Below, piece after piece: positions 45,961 through 55,857 of a stretch of DNA of 64,000 nt (position 1 is the stretch's first letter; each line of letters begins with the position of its first letter). The notes beneath the pieces are model-generated. The model saw only the letters and a program-made list of their open reading frames with translations, was not told the DNA's origin and ran no database searches. A program made the position numbers and the translations under genes. The DNA comes from Gnetum montanum (Eukaryota; Streptophyta; Gnetopsida; Gnetales; Gnetaceae): NCBI GenBank assembly GCA_015680685.1, contig MNCI01021041.1, positions 166,864 through 230,863 of the forward strand. Direction: 5' to 3'.

Positions 45961-48759
45961 ATGGCCTCGAAACATGGATAATAGGAAGGTCCTGCTCAAG
46001 GTGGGAGCAAATGACCTAGGAGAGGTGAAGGACAAGTTCCTGCTAGATAGCATGCAGAGCAAGAGAAATAATCATTTAGCATTCACCAAGAGGACCCTTC
46101 TATTGTATAATCAAGATAGGCAGAAGGAGGAGCTGCTGTAGCCCTTGAACAAGGACAACATCTCACATTGCCCTAAGATTGTGTTCAGGCTATCCATGAA
46201 AGGTCCACATTCACTGTGGTGATTGTGGAATTAAATTTTGAATCTTTCACAACTTTTTTTTCAGAGGTTGTTAGCGACCACCTTAAAGGGTCACCATTAT
46301 GGCCTATCCTCTCTGAAAGTGGTGCCTAGTACTTAGGGGAAACGTACCAATTTTGGCAGAACAAAGAACAAGGAACCACAATTAACATTTGTGGTGTGAT
46401 AGTTGATTTTTCTATTCAGGCCATTTCAGAAGTATTAAACCTTTCAAATATAGGGCCAAAGGTTGCTCAGTTATCTACCTGTTCATACCCTAATGTGTGA
46501 CGAGTTTGGTTGGAAAGGGTGTATGGCAAGGAAGATAAGACGTTTGGGGAGTTGATGACGAAAGAAAGGATTCACTTTAAGATGGGAACTTATCACCTTT
46601 TCCCCATAAAGCGCTTAAAAATAATTTTAACATATGCGGCAAGAGGATGTGTAGTGTTGACGAGGAAGGTTAATGCTAACCTATCTCACCTATATTTTAC
46701 GAAGATCCTAAGGCGGTTTGAAGAACAGAAGACAGGGAAGCTTGCATTGCCTTTCCCTTGTCTTATCAGGAAGCTCTGCAGACATGCTGGTATTAGAGGA
46801 TATATAAATGATGTCCTCCAAAAAGCCAAAAATTCATCATATGATAAACCACTAAAGCCACTAGCTGTAAGGAAAATCACTGGTGATACGTTGGGACTGG
46901 AACAAGAGAAGGAAAAAAAGGTAGGGCCAACTGCAACTCAACTTGCAGGGCCCAGCCAACTTCCAAGCATGAGACTTAGCCAAAAACAAGAAGCAGGGCC
47001 TAGCACAAGCCAACAGGATCAACCATCGCCACTGCCGCAAGATTACCGATCGTCGATGAGCCATCTCCGGGCCATCGTTGAGACGGTCAATTGGGGAAGT
47101 CGTAATGATGCAAATCTCTTCCGCGTCATCGACGATGCCATATAGCCCATGGTTTCTTTGGATTGCACAAGGGGTGAAGTGTCCATCCATGCAAGAGGAG
47201 AGGAGAGCACTTGGTCACAATAGAATTTAGGGAACGTTGCATCCTTTCAAGTGCAATTAGAAACTGGTGAAGGGGCCATAGTGGTGGTTATGTAGCACTA
47301 GGATGTAGCAGGAGCCATAGATGTGGTCACAGAACACATTAAGGAATCATTCAATGTACCTGTTGTGCCACAGGTAGACCTTACAGGAGCACGTGATGCT
47401 CAAACTCTAGCTGGAACCTCAATGACTCCTGCAGAACATGAGGATGCACTTGATTGATTGCTACAAACAGGATAGGTAATGAAGTCCCTGTTTGACATCC
47501 CTTAGGATGTTACAGCAATTCAGTAAGATATCAAATCCACCAAAGGGAAGTTGGTCTTGATAGAAATGAGGGCCAAGCATGCTGAAGCAGAGGTGCAAGA
47601 ATTGCAAGAAAGGCTCGTGGCCCTACAAGCAGCACAACAGGACCCTTTGCGATTTGTCCCCACAGACTAGCTAGATACTTTCAAAATTGAGCAACTGACT
47701 AAACTACCAACAGAAAATAAGAAGGTGGAAAAAGAAAAAGAGAAGGCTATTTGGGATGCCTCTACAACACAAGCGCAAACTTATGTGCATACGAAGGCAC
47801 TCAAGGCCTTACAAGAGGAAAACAAGAAACTTGTTGCTAACAACCTTCGGTTGACCTCTGTGGAAAAGCAAAAGAATGTTCTCGAAGAACATTTTCAGCA
47901 GTTATGAGAACAACTCATCTGGGTCAACCAGGACATGAATAGTTTAGCTAGAGAAAATTGAACCCTCTCCATGGAGGAAGTACGTGCCATCTGCCAAAAG
48001 ATGGCTATTGAAATAAGCGTGTGGCAGAATGAGGCTAAATGGCATGAAAAGCTAAAGGAGCACTTCCGAGACCAGGTGGGGATGTATAAATAGATCATTG
48101 AGAAAGAGATCTGTATGGCCAAGGACCACATCAATGCTATTAGTGCTTAACACACTGACTGGCGGGCCATATTGGACACTTATGCATTTGCCCACCAGGT
48201 GAAAGTTAAGAACCGGGACCTATAGATCTAGGATCTTATAGAATACATGGAGTTGGCAAACCTGTGGTATGCCAACCTTGCCATGTTAATAGTAGGGAGC
48301 CCAAGAATAGAGCTCGAGCAATAGGTAGCCATCACCTACACCAAATATGAAACAGAATTTGCAGAATGCAAGAAGATATTGCAAAAATTAGAGGTTCCAA
48401 ATTCTGAGCTTGAGGCGGTTAAAGTAAGCTACCAGGGAAAAAAATTTGTCACAACAGACTTGGCTTGATAGCTTGTAGACTTTTAGGAATATAGAGACAA
48501 AGCTAGAGCCTACGAAGAGGAACGATAGGTGTTTGCAGCTTAGTATGTCAAGGCAAATCAAATGTTTCTGCAACTACCCTACCCATGGGAAGTGCCGACT
48601 CCATCAAACATCAAAAAATTAGCATGGATGACATAGGATCCCCAAACTAAAGAGGAAAAAATCCATGTCATAATTTAACGCCATCAAGTTCGAAGACCTG
48701 GAGCACAAGACAAGGGAAAAGCACCCATGGAGGAGCCACCATCACCAGGAACTACATGA
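45961..48759 (+). pseudogene. Second ORF of element C: plant-transposon domain plus coiled coil
   Basis: About 930 codons in one frame with roughly thirty stops and no evident frameshift. Residues about 60-280 form a globular domain: LWPILSESGA, YQFWQNKEQGT, FSIQAISEVLNLSN, RIHFKMGTYHLFPIKRL, LPFPCLIRKLCRHAGI. From memory this resembles the putative plant transposon protein domain (Pfam Transposase_32) found with Athila-type elements. A Gln/Pro/Ser-rich linker follows (46920-47060), then a long coiled coil (47540-48480; LQEENKKLVANN, KWHEKLKEHF) and a tail with MEEPPSPGTT. No protease or polymerase motif. The homologue in D spans 55858-58622 and has the same ends (MA...; EEPP.P). Function unknown; an accessory structural or regulatory protein is a guess. 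Confidence 0.75.
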
Positions 48760-48939
48760 GTTCCATCAATTTTGTAGCCATAGGATTTTCTTTCGCATTC
48801 TTTATGTCATGTCTCAATTTTGTTCTAATTATATACTATGACATGAACCCGTTCTCACTAGTCAATAGTCCCATAGCTATCCACTGTGTAATCAATGGAG
48901 CTTGTTCTCACTGTAACTCGAGGACGATTTTTCATTCAG

Positions 48940-48950
48940 TTGTGGGGGTA
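48940..48950 (+). other. Polypurine tract of C
   Basis: TTGTGGGGGTA immediately before the 3' LTR. D has CATGGGGGTA in the same place (58823-58832). Confidence 0.7.
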
Positions 48951-49772
48951 TGATGAGTTATCATTTTGTTGGCCATGATATCTCATACGTGATATCGTAG
49001 CATAGATGTCTCCTCATCTATAAATAAGAGGTAGATAGATATGGTAGGATTTTTTGAAGTTTTTGGAAGCTTTTAAGTTCTTAGAGTTTAAGTGTTAAGT
49101 TTTAAGTAGTTCATCTCTCAATCCTTCTCTCCCAGTGTATGCCTGCAGTGTGGTGATTGTAATTGTATAACATCCTTATTCGAGTGTGACATACTTGGAC
49201 ATGCACATGACTAGCAATAAAGATCGAGATTACTTCATCATTGTAGCATTCACTTAGTTTAATTATTTAATTGTTATTGTTATTTACTGCTTTCATAGTT
49301 AATATCTCTCTACCTTTAACTCCTGTTAAACATGGAATGAGTACGACTTGATCATGAGCATTTAACTATGACTACTTGGTAACCTAGTAGTGTACCTAGG
49401 ATTTGCACTTGGTAATCCCAGTGGTAGTTGTGCATGAGGTCCAAGATGTGTACAAATGATTAAGGAACGGATGCTCATTGTACTTAGGCTAGCGTAGATT
49501 CTCTCTCACCCTCTTTCTCTCTCTTAGCTTAGTTAATATTATTTTCCATCATACCCAGGAGTAGCGTTAGTGTAGGAACACATCATACGCCTCACTCTAG
49601 ACTAAACCATACGTGACGAAGTTAATACTAGTCCAAGTGGGAAGATAGTGAACTACGACCTATGAGTAACTATTTGGATACCACAACTAGTCCATCTGAG
49701 GAGTTCGACCGGATCGCACGTGAAACACTCGTATTCGTATGGTTGAGTGTAGGGGTACCTCACCACTCATCA
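48951..49772 (+). repeat. 3' LTR of element C
   Basis: TGATGAG...CTCATCA, 822 bp, TATA box at 49019-49028. Highly similar to 41107-41959 with a shorter GATATC block. Followed by ATTAC. Confidence 0.93.
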
Positions 49773-50290
49773 ATTACCTTGATTAAACCCTCATACCTTG
49801 CTACATTTTTGGTAAAAGGGAATTCAAAGCGATAGGTGAAGGGTTGGATTTCACTAGATGGGAATGTTATGATGGCAATAGCATTGGCCCCATGGGTAGT
49901 TGAAACTTCATCAAAGTTCATGATTGCCACATAGTCCTCAGGCACTTGGCTAATAGTGTTAATGTGTTTGTTAGGAAATTCAGAATCAATGGTTGTGTGA
50001 TCATCAATTGATAAGGCAGTGAGTTGTGTGGCTATAGCTTGACCTTTTGTTGAGGCTTGGGAGATGTAATGAAGGTCAAACTCTGCTATGATGGCTTTCC
50101 AATGAGCTATATTGCTACTTTCATAGATATTGATCATTATGTCTCTAGGTACATTATCTTTGCAAATGACATTGACCTTGCTCCTAAAGAGGTAATGTCT
50201 CCATTTCTTCAATGAGAAGACTAGAGCTAGACAATAATACTTCTTCAATTTAGTGTATCAGGTCTCATAGGCTATCAATCCATGGCTAAG
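49773..50290 (-). pseudogene. pol: RNase H N-terminal half of E2
   Basis: Open frame 50248-49778: KYYCLALVFSLKKWRHYLFR, SNIAHWKAIIAEFDLHYISQ, QAIATQLTAL, then the start of the second RNase H unit (VAIMNFDEVSTTHGAN, FTKNVARYEGLIKV). The frame runs into the 3' LTR of element C at 49772 and resumes at 41106. Confidence 0.85.
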
Positions 50291-51690
50291 GCAGTACATT
50301 GGCAACTTTGCTCCATCACCTAATTTCTAATAGAGTAGAGAGGCAATGTACACATCAGAGATAGCAAAGTAGATATAAAAAGGTTTATTCTTTTGTAGTT
50401 GATAGACCATCGGTAGTTGTGCTAACTCTTACTTAAGATTTTCAAAGGCTTCTTGGCATTGAGCTATCCATTCATAGTGAACTCCTTTCTTAAGCAAGTG
50501 TTGAATGGGTTGTAACTTATCCATGAGCCTAGTGATAAACCTATGGATAAATTATAATCTACTTTGTGGTCCTTTAGGCTTCTTAAGTTTAGTTAGTGTT
50601 GCCAAGTTGGATATGACCTTAATCTTGTCAGGATCAATCCTTGCTTTAGATACTATAAAGCTAAGCATCTTACCAGTTTTGACACTAAAGCCATACTTCT
50701 TGAGATTAAGCCTAAGCTCATACTTGAGGCATCATTTAAGTATAAGGTCAAGGTCATGTGCATGGTTGTTGGCCACTTTGGACTTAACAACTATATTATC
50801 TATGTAATCATTAAGCAAACCTAGCATATAATCACTAAAGATATACATCATCACTCTTTGGTAGGTTGCTCCTACATTCTTTAGGAGAAAGGACATTGTA
50901 GTCTAACAAAAGATACTCTAAGGGGTCATAAAGGTCATAATAAGTTAATGTTCTAGGTTAATCCTAATTTGGTTATATCCTGAGAACCTATCCATAAAGA
51001 ATAATAAGGCATGTCTAGTCGTAGTATCAATAAGTTGATGAATACTAGGCAAAGGGAAGTCATCTTTGATGGTTGCCTTATTTAGGTCTCAAAAATCTAT
51101 GCAAATGTGTATACTCCCATTTTTCTTAGGGACTAACACTATGTTGAATATCCATTTTGCATAATCAACAACTCTGATGAAATCAGCTTGGTATAGTTTT
51201 ATGATTTCTTCATGAATTGCCAAGGCCAAATTAGGTATAATATTATGAACCTTTTGCTTAACTAGTTTAATGCTAGGATCAAGGATGATGTTGTGTTGCA
51301 CTAGGAGTGGATCTAGACATGGCATATCTTCATATGACCAAGCAAAGATCTTAATGTTATCTTGTAGAACATTGGTGATGTCTTGAGCCTATTGAGGTTC
51401 TAGTGAGAAACTTAGTTTTAGGGTTTTTTCCTCACCATTGTGTGTCATGATAGGATCCTCAACTAAAGAGTCTTTGGTAATGTTGCTAGCTTCTATGTCA
51501 AGGGTTTTGACTAGGTTTTTGGGCCATTGTAGAGGTTTCTCTATTGAGGCTATGTGGTCAACAAGACCCTTAGGCTCAAGATCTAGGCAATTAGGATTAA
51601 TACACCACTCAACATCACCATGGGTCTTGTTTAGTCTCAAAGGTAAACTAATTTTCTCCTAGGTACTCATACTTCTATCTTGCATGTCAA
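50290..51690 (-). pseudogene. pol: Reverse transcriptase of element E2, decayed
   Basis: Minus strand. Lead-in 51640-51340 (WCINPNCLDLEPKG, LVQHNIILDPSIKLVKQ). RT about 51170-50560: LVPKKNGSIHICIDF, FFMDRFSGYNQI, NVGATYQRVMMYIFSDY, then YIDN in place of YIDD, followed by IVVKSK. Thumb and connection region (50560-50290) includes KLQPIQHLLKKGVHYEW. Several stops (51106, 50945, 50915, 50730). Close to E1. No gag or protease precedes it in 51690-53200. Confidence 0.85.
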
Positions 51691-52237
51691 CCATAAGCAC
51701 ATTAAGTGGCACTTCGGTAAAAATAAGTAAATAATGCCAAAAAAATACAAAATATCTTAGTAACTATGCAAACACATGTTATTTCAAGGTCAAATGAGAT
51801 GCGAACAAGGTCAACCAAGGCTATATGAGGTAGGTGAAGAGAAATAAGATGGAGCAAAGACCACATAAGGTTAAATAAAAGTTAAACAAGGTAAAATTAG
51901 TTAAAGCATAATGAAACTATGAGAAATAAGGTCAAACATGGTCAAATAAGGTTACACTTTTGCTAGTTTAAGGCCTTGGTAGGCCATGTTGATAATTTAA
52001 CGATTTAGTAGGCCATGGTTACATTGTATCAAATGATGGTTAAGGATGGTCAAACCCATCACCTAACACCAATCAAAGGCTAAACAAGGGTCAAAAGAGG
52101 CCATAATGAAGAAAATAAGGTAGATATGATGAAATTCAAGCTATGTAAAAGCTAAATGAGCTTAATTGATAGTAATAAGGCCAAAATAAGTGAAAAAACC
52201 ATGACACAAGGTCAAACCAATTGAGGTGAAAAATGTT
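51691..52237 (-). other. Leader of E2, left part
   Basis: Non-coding, rich in GGTCAA/AAGG words as in E1 23300-24130 (opposite strand). Contains two AGTTTAAGGCCTTGGTAGGCC-like units near 51963-52018. Interrupted by S2. Confidence 0.5.
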
Positions 52238-52260
52238 TGATGAGACGCAGATTGCACAAG

Positions 52261-52346
52261 CCGCGATATCGCGTACGCGATATCATGTCTTTCCTTGCGA
52301 TATCGCGTACGCGATATCGCGGTCCGCTGCCATATCTATAAATAAG
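52261..52346 (+). promoter_or_regulatory. GATATC palindromes and TATA box of S2
   Basis: A perfect 24-bp palindrome at 52297-52320 (GCGATATCGCGT and its reverse complement) and a 24-base relative at 52261-52284. Together they make an inverted repeat of about 60 bases. TATAAATAAGA begins at 52337. The palindromes are the least decayed form of the motif in the LTRs of C. Confidence 0.75.
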
Positions 52347-52696
52347 AGGCGGCACTCCCCTCATTTATCATCCTAGGCGTAAAGTAGGAAAGATCTAGCG
52401 GATTGATGACCCCAGAGATAGAATATTTTCCATGTGCCCGTAGTAGGAGTCCCCCAAGTGAACGGTTCTTTATTCCAGCAGCTTTGTACCTGAACGCAAG
52501 TTGTGTACGACAATAAAGACGAGCTTTGCGGATAAACCTTGCAGTGCATGGATAGGTTTAATTAATGTTATTTACTGCTTTCCTAGTGACGCGGCATGAG
52601 TACGACTTGGTTACGAGCGTTGACGAACGTGTACGGCTAGCCAAGGAATCGGCTACTCATTACGAGTAGATTCTCTCAACCCTTTCCTCCTAGAGC

Positions 52697-52727
52697 NNNN
52701 NNNNNNNNNNNNNNNNNNNNNNNNNNN
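52697..52727. other. Assembly gap (31 N)
   Basis: Run of N within S2. By comparison with S1 and the LTRs of C, the missing part lies just after the stretch CTCTCAACCC..CCT and before CCTCATA. The true length is unknown. Confidence 0.98.
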
Positions 52728-52957
52728 CCTCATAGCTTAGGAGATAAACTGAAAAATACCAAAAAAATCATATACCTCAGACTTGCTTAACCATACACCA
52801 TGACACATACAAGCAAGCCTGGGAAGACAACGAACGATTAACCCCAAGCATTTCTTGTGGCGTTAAGGCATTTAGTCTGTGGAGTTCGACTGGATCGCGC
52901 GTGCATGCTCGTATTCGTATGGTTGAGTGTAGGGTTACCTCGCCACTCATCAATGTT

Positions 52958-53200
52958 GATGAAACAAGGCAAACACTAGTTAAAAAGAGTTTGATTTTTC
53001 TAGTTTTAGGCCTTTGTGGACCATGGTAAGAGGCTACAAAGTTGATAGGTGCATTTGGACACCTATGGAGGCTATTTTGAGGTTTTTTGGATTAAAAATG
53101 AGTTATTTTGGGTATCCATGCTAGATCCATGTTGAGGCCATGCTAGCCAACATGGGTCAAGTGACTCCTAGCATGGATAGGATGCCCTTTCCATTGCTAG
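52958..53200 (-). other. Leader of E2, right part, with nested stem-loop
   Basis: Reverse-complement counterpart of E1 23100-23300. An AGTTTTAGGCC unit sits near 53001. A 12-bp perfect inverted repeat, TATCCATGCTAG (53113-53124) with CTAGCATGGATA (53168-53179), encloses a second 8-bp one (53127-53134 with 53148-53155). No 5' LTR of E2 was found at the right edge, so E2 and part of D were probably deleted here. Confidence 0.55.
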
Positions 53201-53214
53201 TACTCTTGATCTAG

Positions 53215-53530
53215 ATTTAAGCTTAGCACAAAGAGAATGCCTCATGAATCTCAATCTCTTAGACAAAAATAGATTGGTAGATTAAATAGGTGAAATCCAT
53301 AAAAATTACTTCAAATGTAGACATGATGCCAAAATAGAACAAGTATTTATCAAACTAGGTTTTAAAGCCCTTTACTATAATCCTAGTCATGTTCCATAAA
53401 AGGCTAATTTTCAAACATTATGGGAGGGACCTTATATCATCCATGCCACATACCAATCCATCATCATGCAAATCTATCATCCAAAAAATTCAAAAAAACT
53501 TATCCTTATTAATATCTAATAAGTGAAATC
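53215..53530 (+). pseudogene. pol: Integrase C-terminal remnant of element D
   Basis: RECLMNLNLLDKNRLVD, then EIHKNYFK, NPSHVP, LWEGPYIIHATYQSI and LILINI: the helical segment and the GPY/F-type module that end Ty3/gypsy pol. Plus strand, same direction as the gag of D (36128-37239) and its second ORF. D therefore once carried pol; most of it is missing at the junction with E2 near 53200. Confidence 0.7.
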
Positions 53531-55200
53531 ATACCATGAATTTCCTTCCTCTTGCATGTACTCTACCATGACCCTAAAATCAATTGTAACTCATTCAATC
53601 TTTCTACTCTCCACTCTTCATCGTAGTTGTGGGGGTGTTGAGTTTGACACTTAGGCACCAGCTCTTCTTTTCAATTCTTATTACATTTTTTATTTCTTAT
53701 CAATTTTCTATATTCTTTGATATCTTTTCCATTCTTTCATACTTTTCTATTTGTTACTCAATTTTCATTCTTTGATATCTTTTAAATTATTCATACATTT
53801 TTCCATTATTATTATTTTTCTATGATTTTTCACTATATTTCATGTATAGATTTCTATTTATTTTTATAATAAAGTGTAAAGGAATAAAACAAGATGTAGT
53901 TCAAACAATGAGAATATCATCCCATATTATCAAATTAAAGGACTAAGTATATATGTAGTAAGACAATACCATCCATCTAGCCATTTCCAATAATAAGAGG
54001 TACTTAACATGCACATCATGACATTATTTTCACAATAAAACTAGAATAAACTTGTGATTGTTATGCCTACATAGAAAAGTGAAGAACCAAATGGGAATGC
54101 AAAGGGTGTGATATCAAGAGGACTTGTGGATTCTCTAAGGCTACTACTATGAGTCTTATCTTGCTGTTAAATTGTATTGTTTACTTGAGTTATAATGAAA
54201 AGTGAAAGTATGTCTCTAATAAGTGCTACCTTATCATGTCACTGGAAAGACATGTTACCCATGCCTGAAGATAGTCATATGATAAGGTCAACACATTAAA
54301 AAACTAATAAATGCACAGAATAAAAATTTCTAGGGTTTCCATTGGAAAGACATGTTATCCATGCTTAAAGGTAGATAACTTCTTAGAAATTTCAAGATTT
54401 CTTGGACTCACATTGGTTATGGAGCTAGAAAGACATGTTACCCATAACTTAAAAAATAAAGTGTGCTATTAATAAACTACTTCCTTGAACTTCCTTGCCA
54501 AGTTTTTAGACTTGCAACTATCGTAGTCTTATGGTTAGTTTTGGCATGATGTAATGCAATGTCATCGATAAGTCGTATGGACTTGGTTTGGATCTTAGAT
54601 GGAAGGGCTAATGATTACTTTAATCATACATTACATACAATAATTCATTATGCCTATGGAAAGGCATCTCATGTGTCATGTTCTACAATCCTTGCTACTT
54701 CCATTCCACCTCACTACTACATGCAATCATAATTTAATGATTTTGTATAATATAGTGTTATCTTCTTATTGAGTTAATACCAATATGTATGGTTTGGAAG
54801 ATAGGTATGTTTTACATTCAATGAACACTTGTAGGTGTGATTATACAAGGGAACTAAGGGCTAGATCCTACTTTGTGGAGGACCCACTTGTATATCTCTT
54901 ATGCTTGAAACCTAATGATTAATTCCACATCATTGTATGCCTCTGGAATGGTTATTGTTACTTTCCTATCTACTCGTCTTCCATCATACATTCGACAATT
55001 TCTACCAACCCTCTTTTACAAACCTAATAGACTTACTTTGCTTAAATTTCTTCTTTCACATACTTTTGATAACAAATTATTACATTCTAAGCATCATCCC
55101 TGATCAAGAACCCTTTGGACAATATTTATACATTTTAGAATTTTTATTTCACTTTATTTTTACATAGCAAATTTCTCAAAATATGGAAAATTTTGATGGT
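53531..55200 (+). other. Non-coding middle of element D
   Basis: T-rich DNA (53640-53880), then blocks shared with C (54100-54160 with 44440-44500; repeated TGGAAAGACATGTTA(C/T)CCAT at 54242, 54350 and 54428). No gene recognised; frames at 54915-55167 lack domains. Confidence 0.5.
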
Positions 55201-55300
55201 GCCATTGTAGCTATGATGTATGATTCCCTGCAACATCGCATCGACGATGTCATATCTATGATAGATTTGTTATAAACTCCTATGTATATGCATAAGAGTT
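55200..55300 (+). promoter_or_regulatory. Internal promoter-like block of element D
   Basis: GTAGCTATGATGTATGATTC, GCATCGACGATGTCATATC and TATGATAGAT, then a TTATAAACTCC TATA-like box near 55272. The order parallels 45455-45525 of element C, and the words resemble the region upstream of the TATA box in the LTR of D. Weaker than in C. Confidence 0.4.
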
Positions 55301-55857
55301 AGCAGAATTTTCATTTTTTTCATTTCATACAAAGAGAGTTCATGTCATTTTTCTAATCCTCTAGCAACCAAATTTCAAAAATTCATAACTTCCTCATTGT
55401 AGCTTCGATTTTCATGATTCTTGAACCTTCTTGATCATGGAATGACTAACTTAGTCATGGGAGAGAGTCCTATGCATAATTTGTGTGATTAGTATTTTTA
55501 ACACTTGAATGAACATATTAAGGGTAAGAACAATAATAATTGATCACATTTGAATTAGATAACTAAATAAAAGCTAATAAACTTAAATATTCTTCCTAAT
55601 CAATCATTAAAATACAAGTTAAACCAAATAATAATAATTATGAGAGGTCATAAAAGAACTAACTTATTCATAAAACATTAGAAAATACAACAATTAAGTA
55701 TTTCATTTCAAATTTTTTTTAACTCTAAAATCTTAATTAGGGCTAAAAAGTAATAATAGATTTTGATGAAATAAAAAAATCCAATAGAGGATTATGAACC
55801 ATTAGGAACTTATTGGAAATCCTTGGGTAATTTTAAATGGATTTTTTATGATTGTAG

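Larger units (their letters stand above)
41107..49772 (+). mobile_element. Complete LTR element C (8666 bp), non-autonomous
   Basis: Two LTRs, primer site and polypurine tract, flanked by ATTAC at 41102-41106 and 49773-49777. The interior holds gag-like coding sequence (42101-44090), a non-coding stretch, a promoter-like block (45455-45525) and a second ORF (45961-48759). There is no protease, RT, RNase H or integrase, so it would need enzymes from elsewhere; D shares its layout, primer site and LTR termini. LTRs look about 93-95% identical by eye, making it one of the youngest insertions here. It sits in the RNase H of E2. Confidence 0.93.
52238..52952 (+). mobile_element. Solo LTR S2 (family C/S), with ATGTT target duplication
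   Basis: TGATGAG...CTCATCA, flanked by ATGTT at 52233-52237 and 52953-52957. Same subfamily as S1 (near-identical GATATC block, TCTATAAATAAGAGG, GGCA(G/C)CACTCCCCTCATTT). 715 bp as assembled, including 31 N. It lies in the leader of E2, on the strand opposite to E2. Confidence 0.93.
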
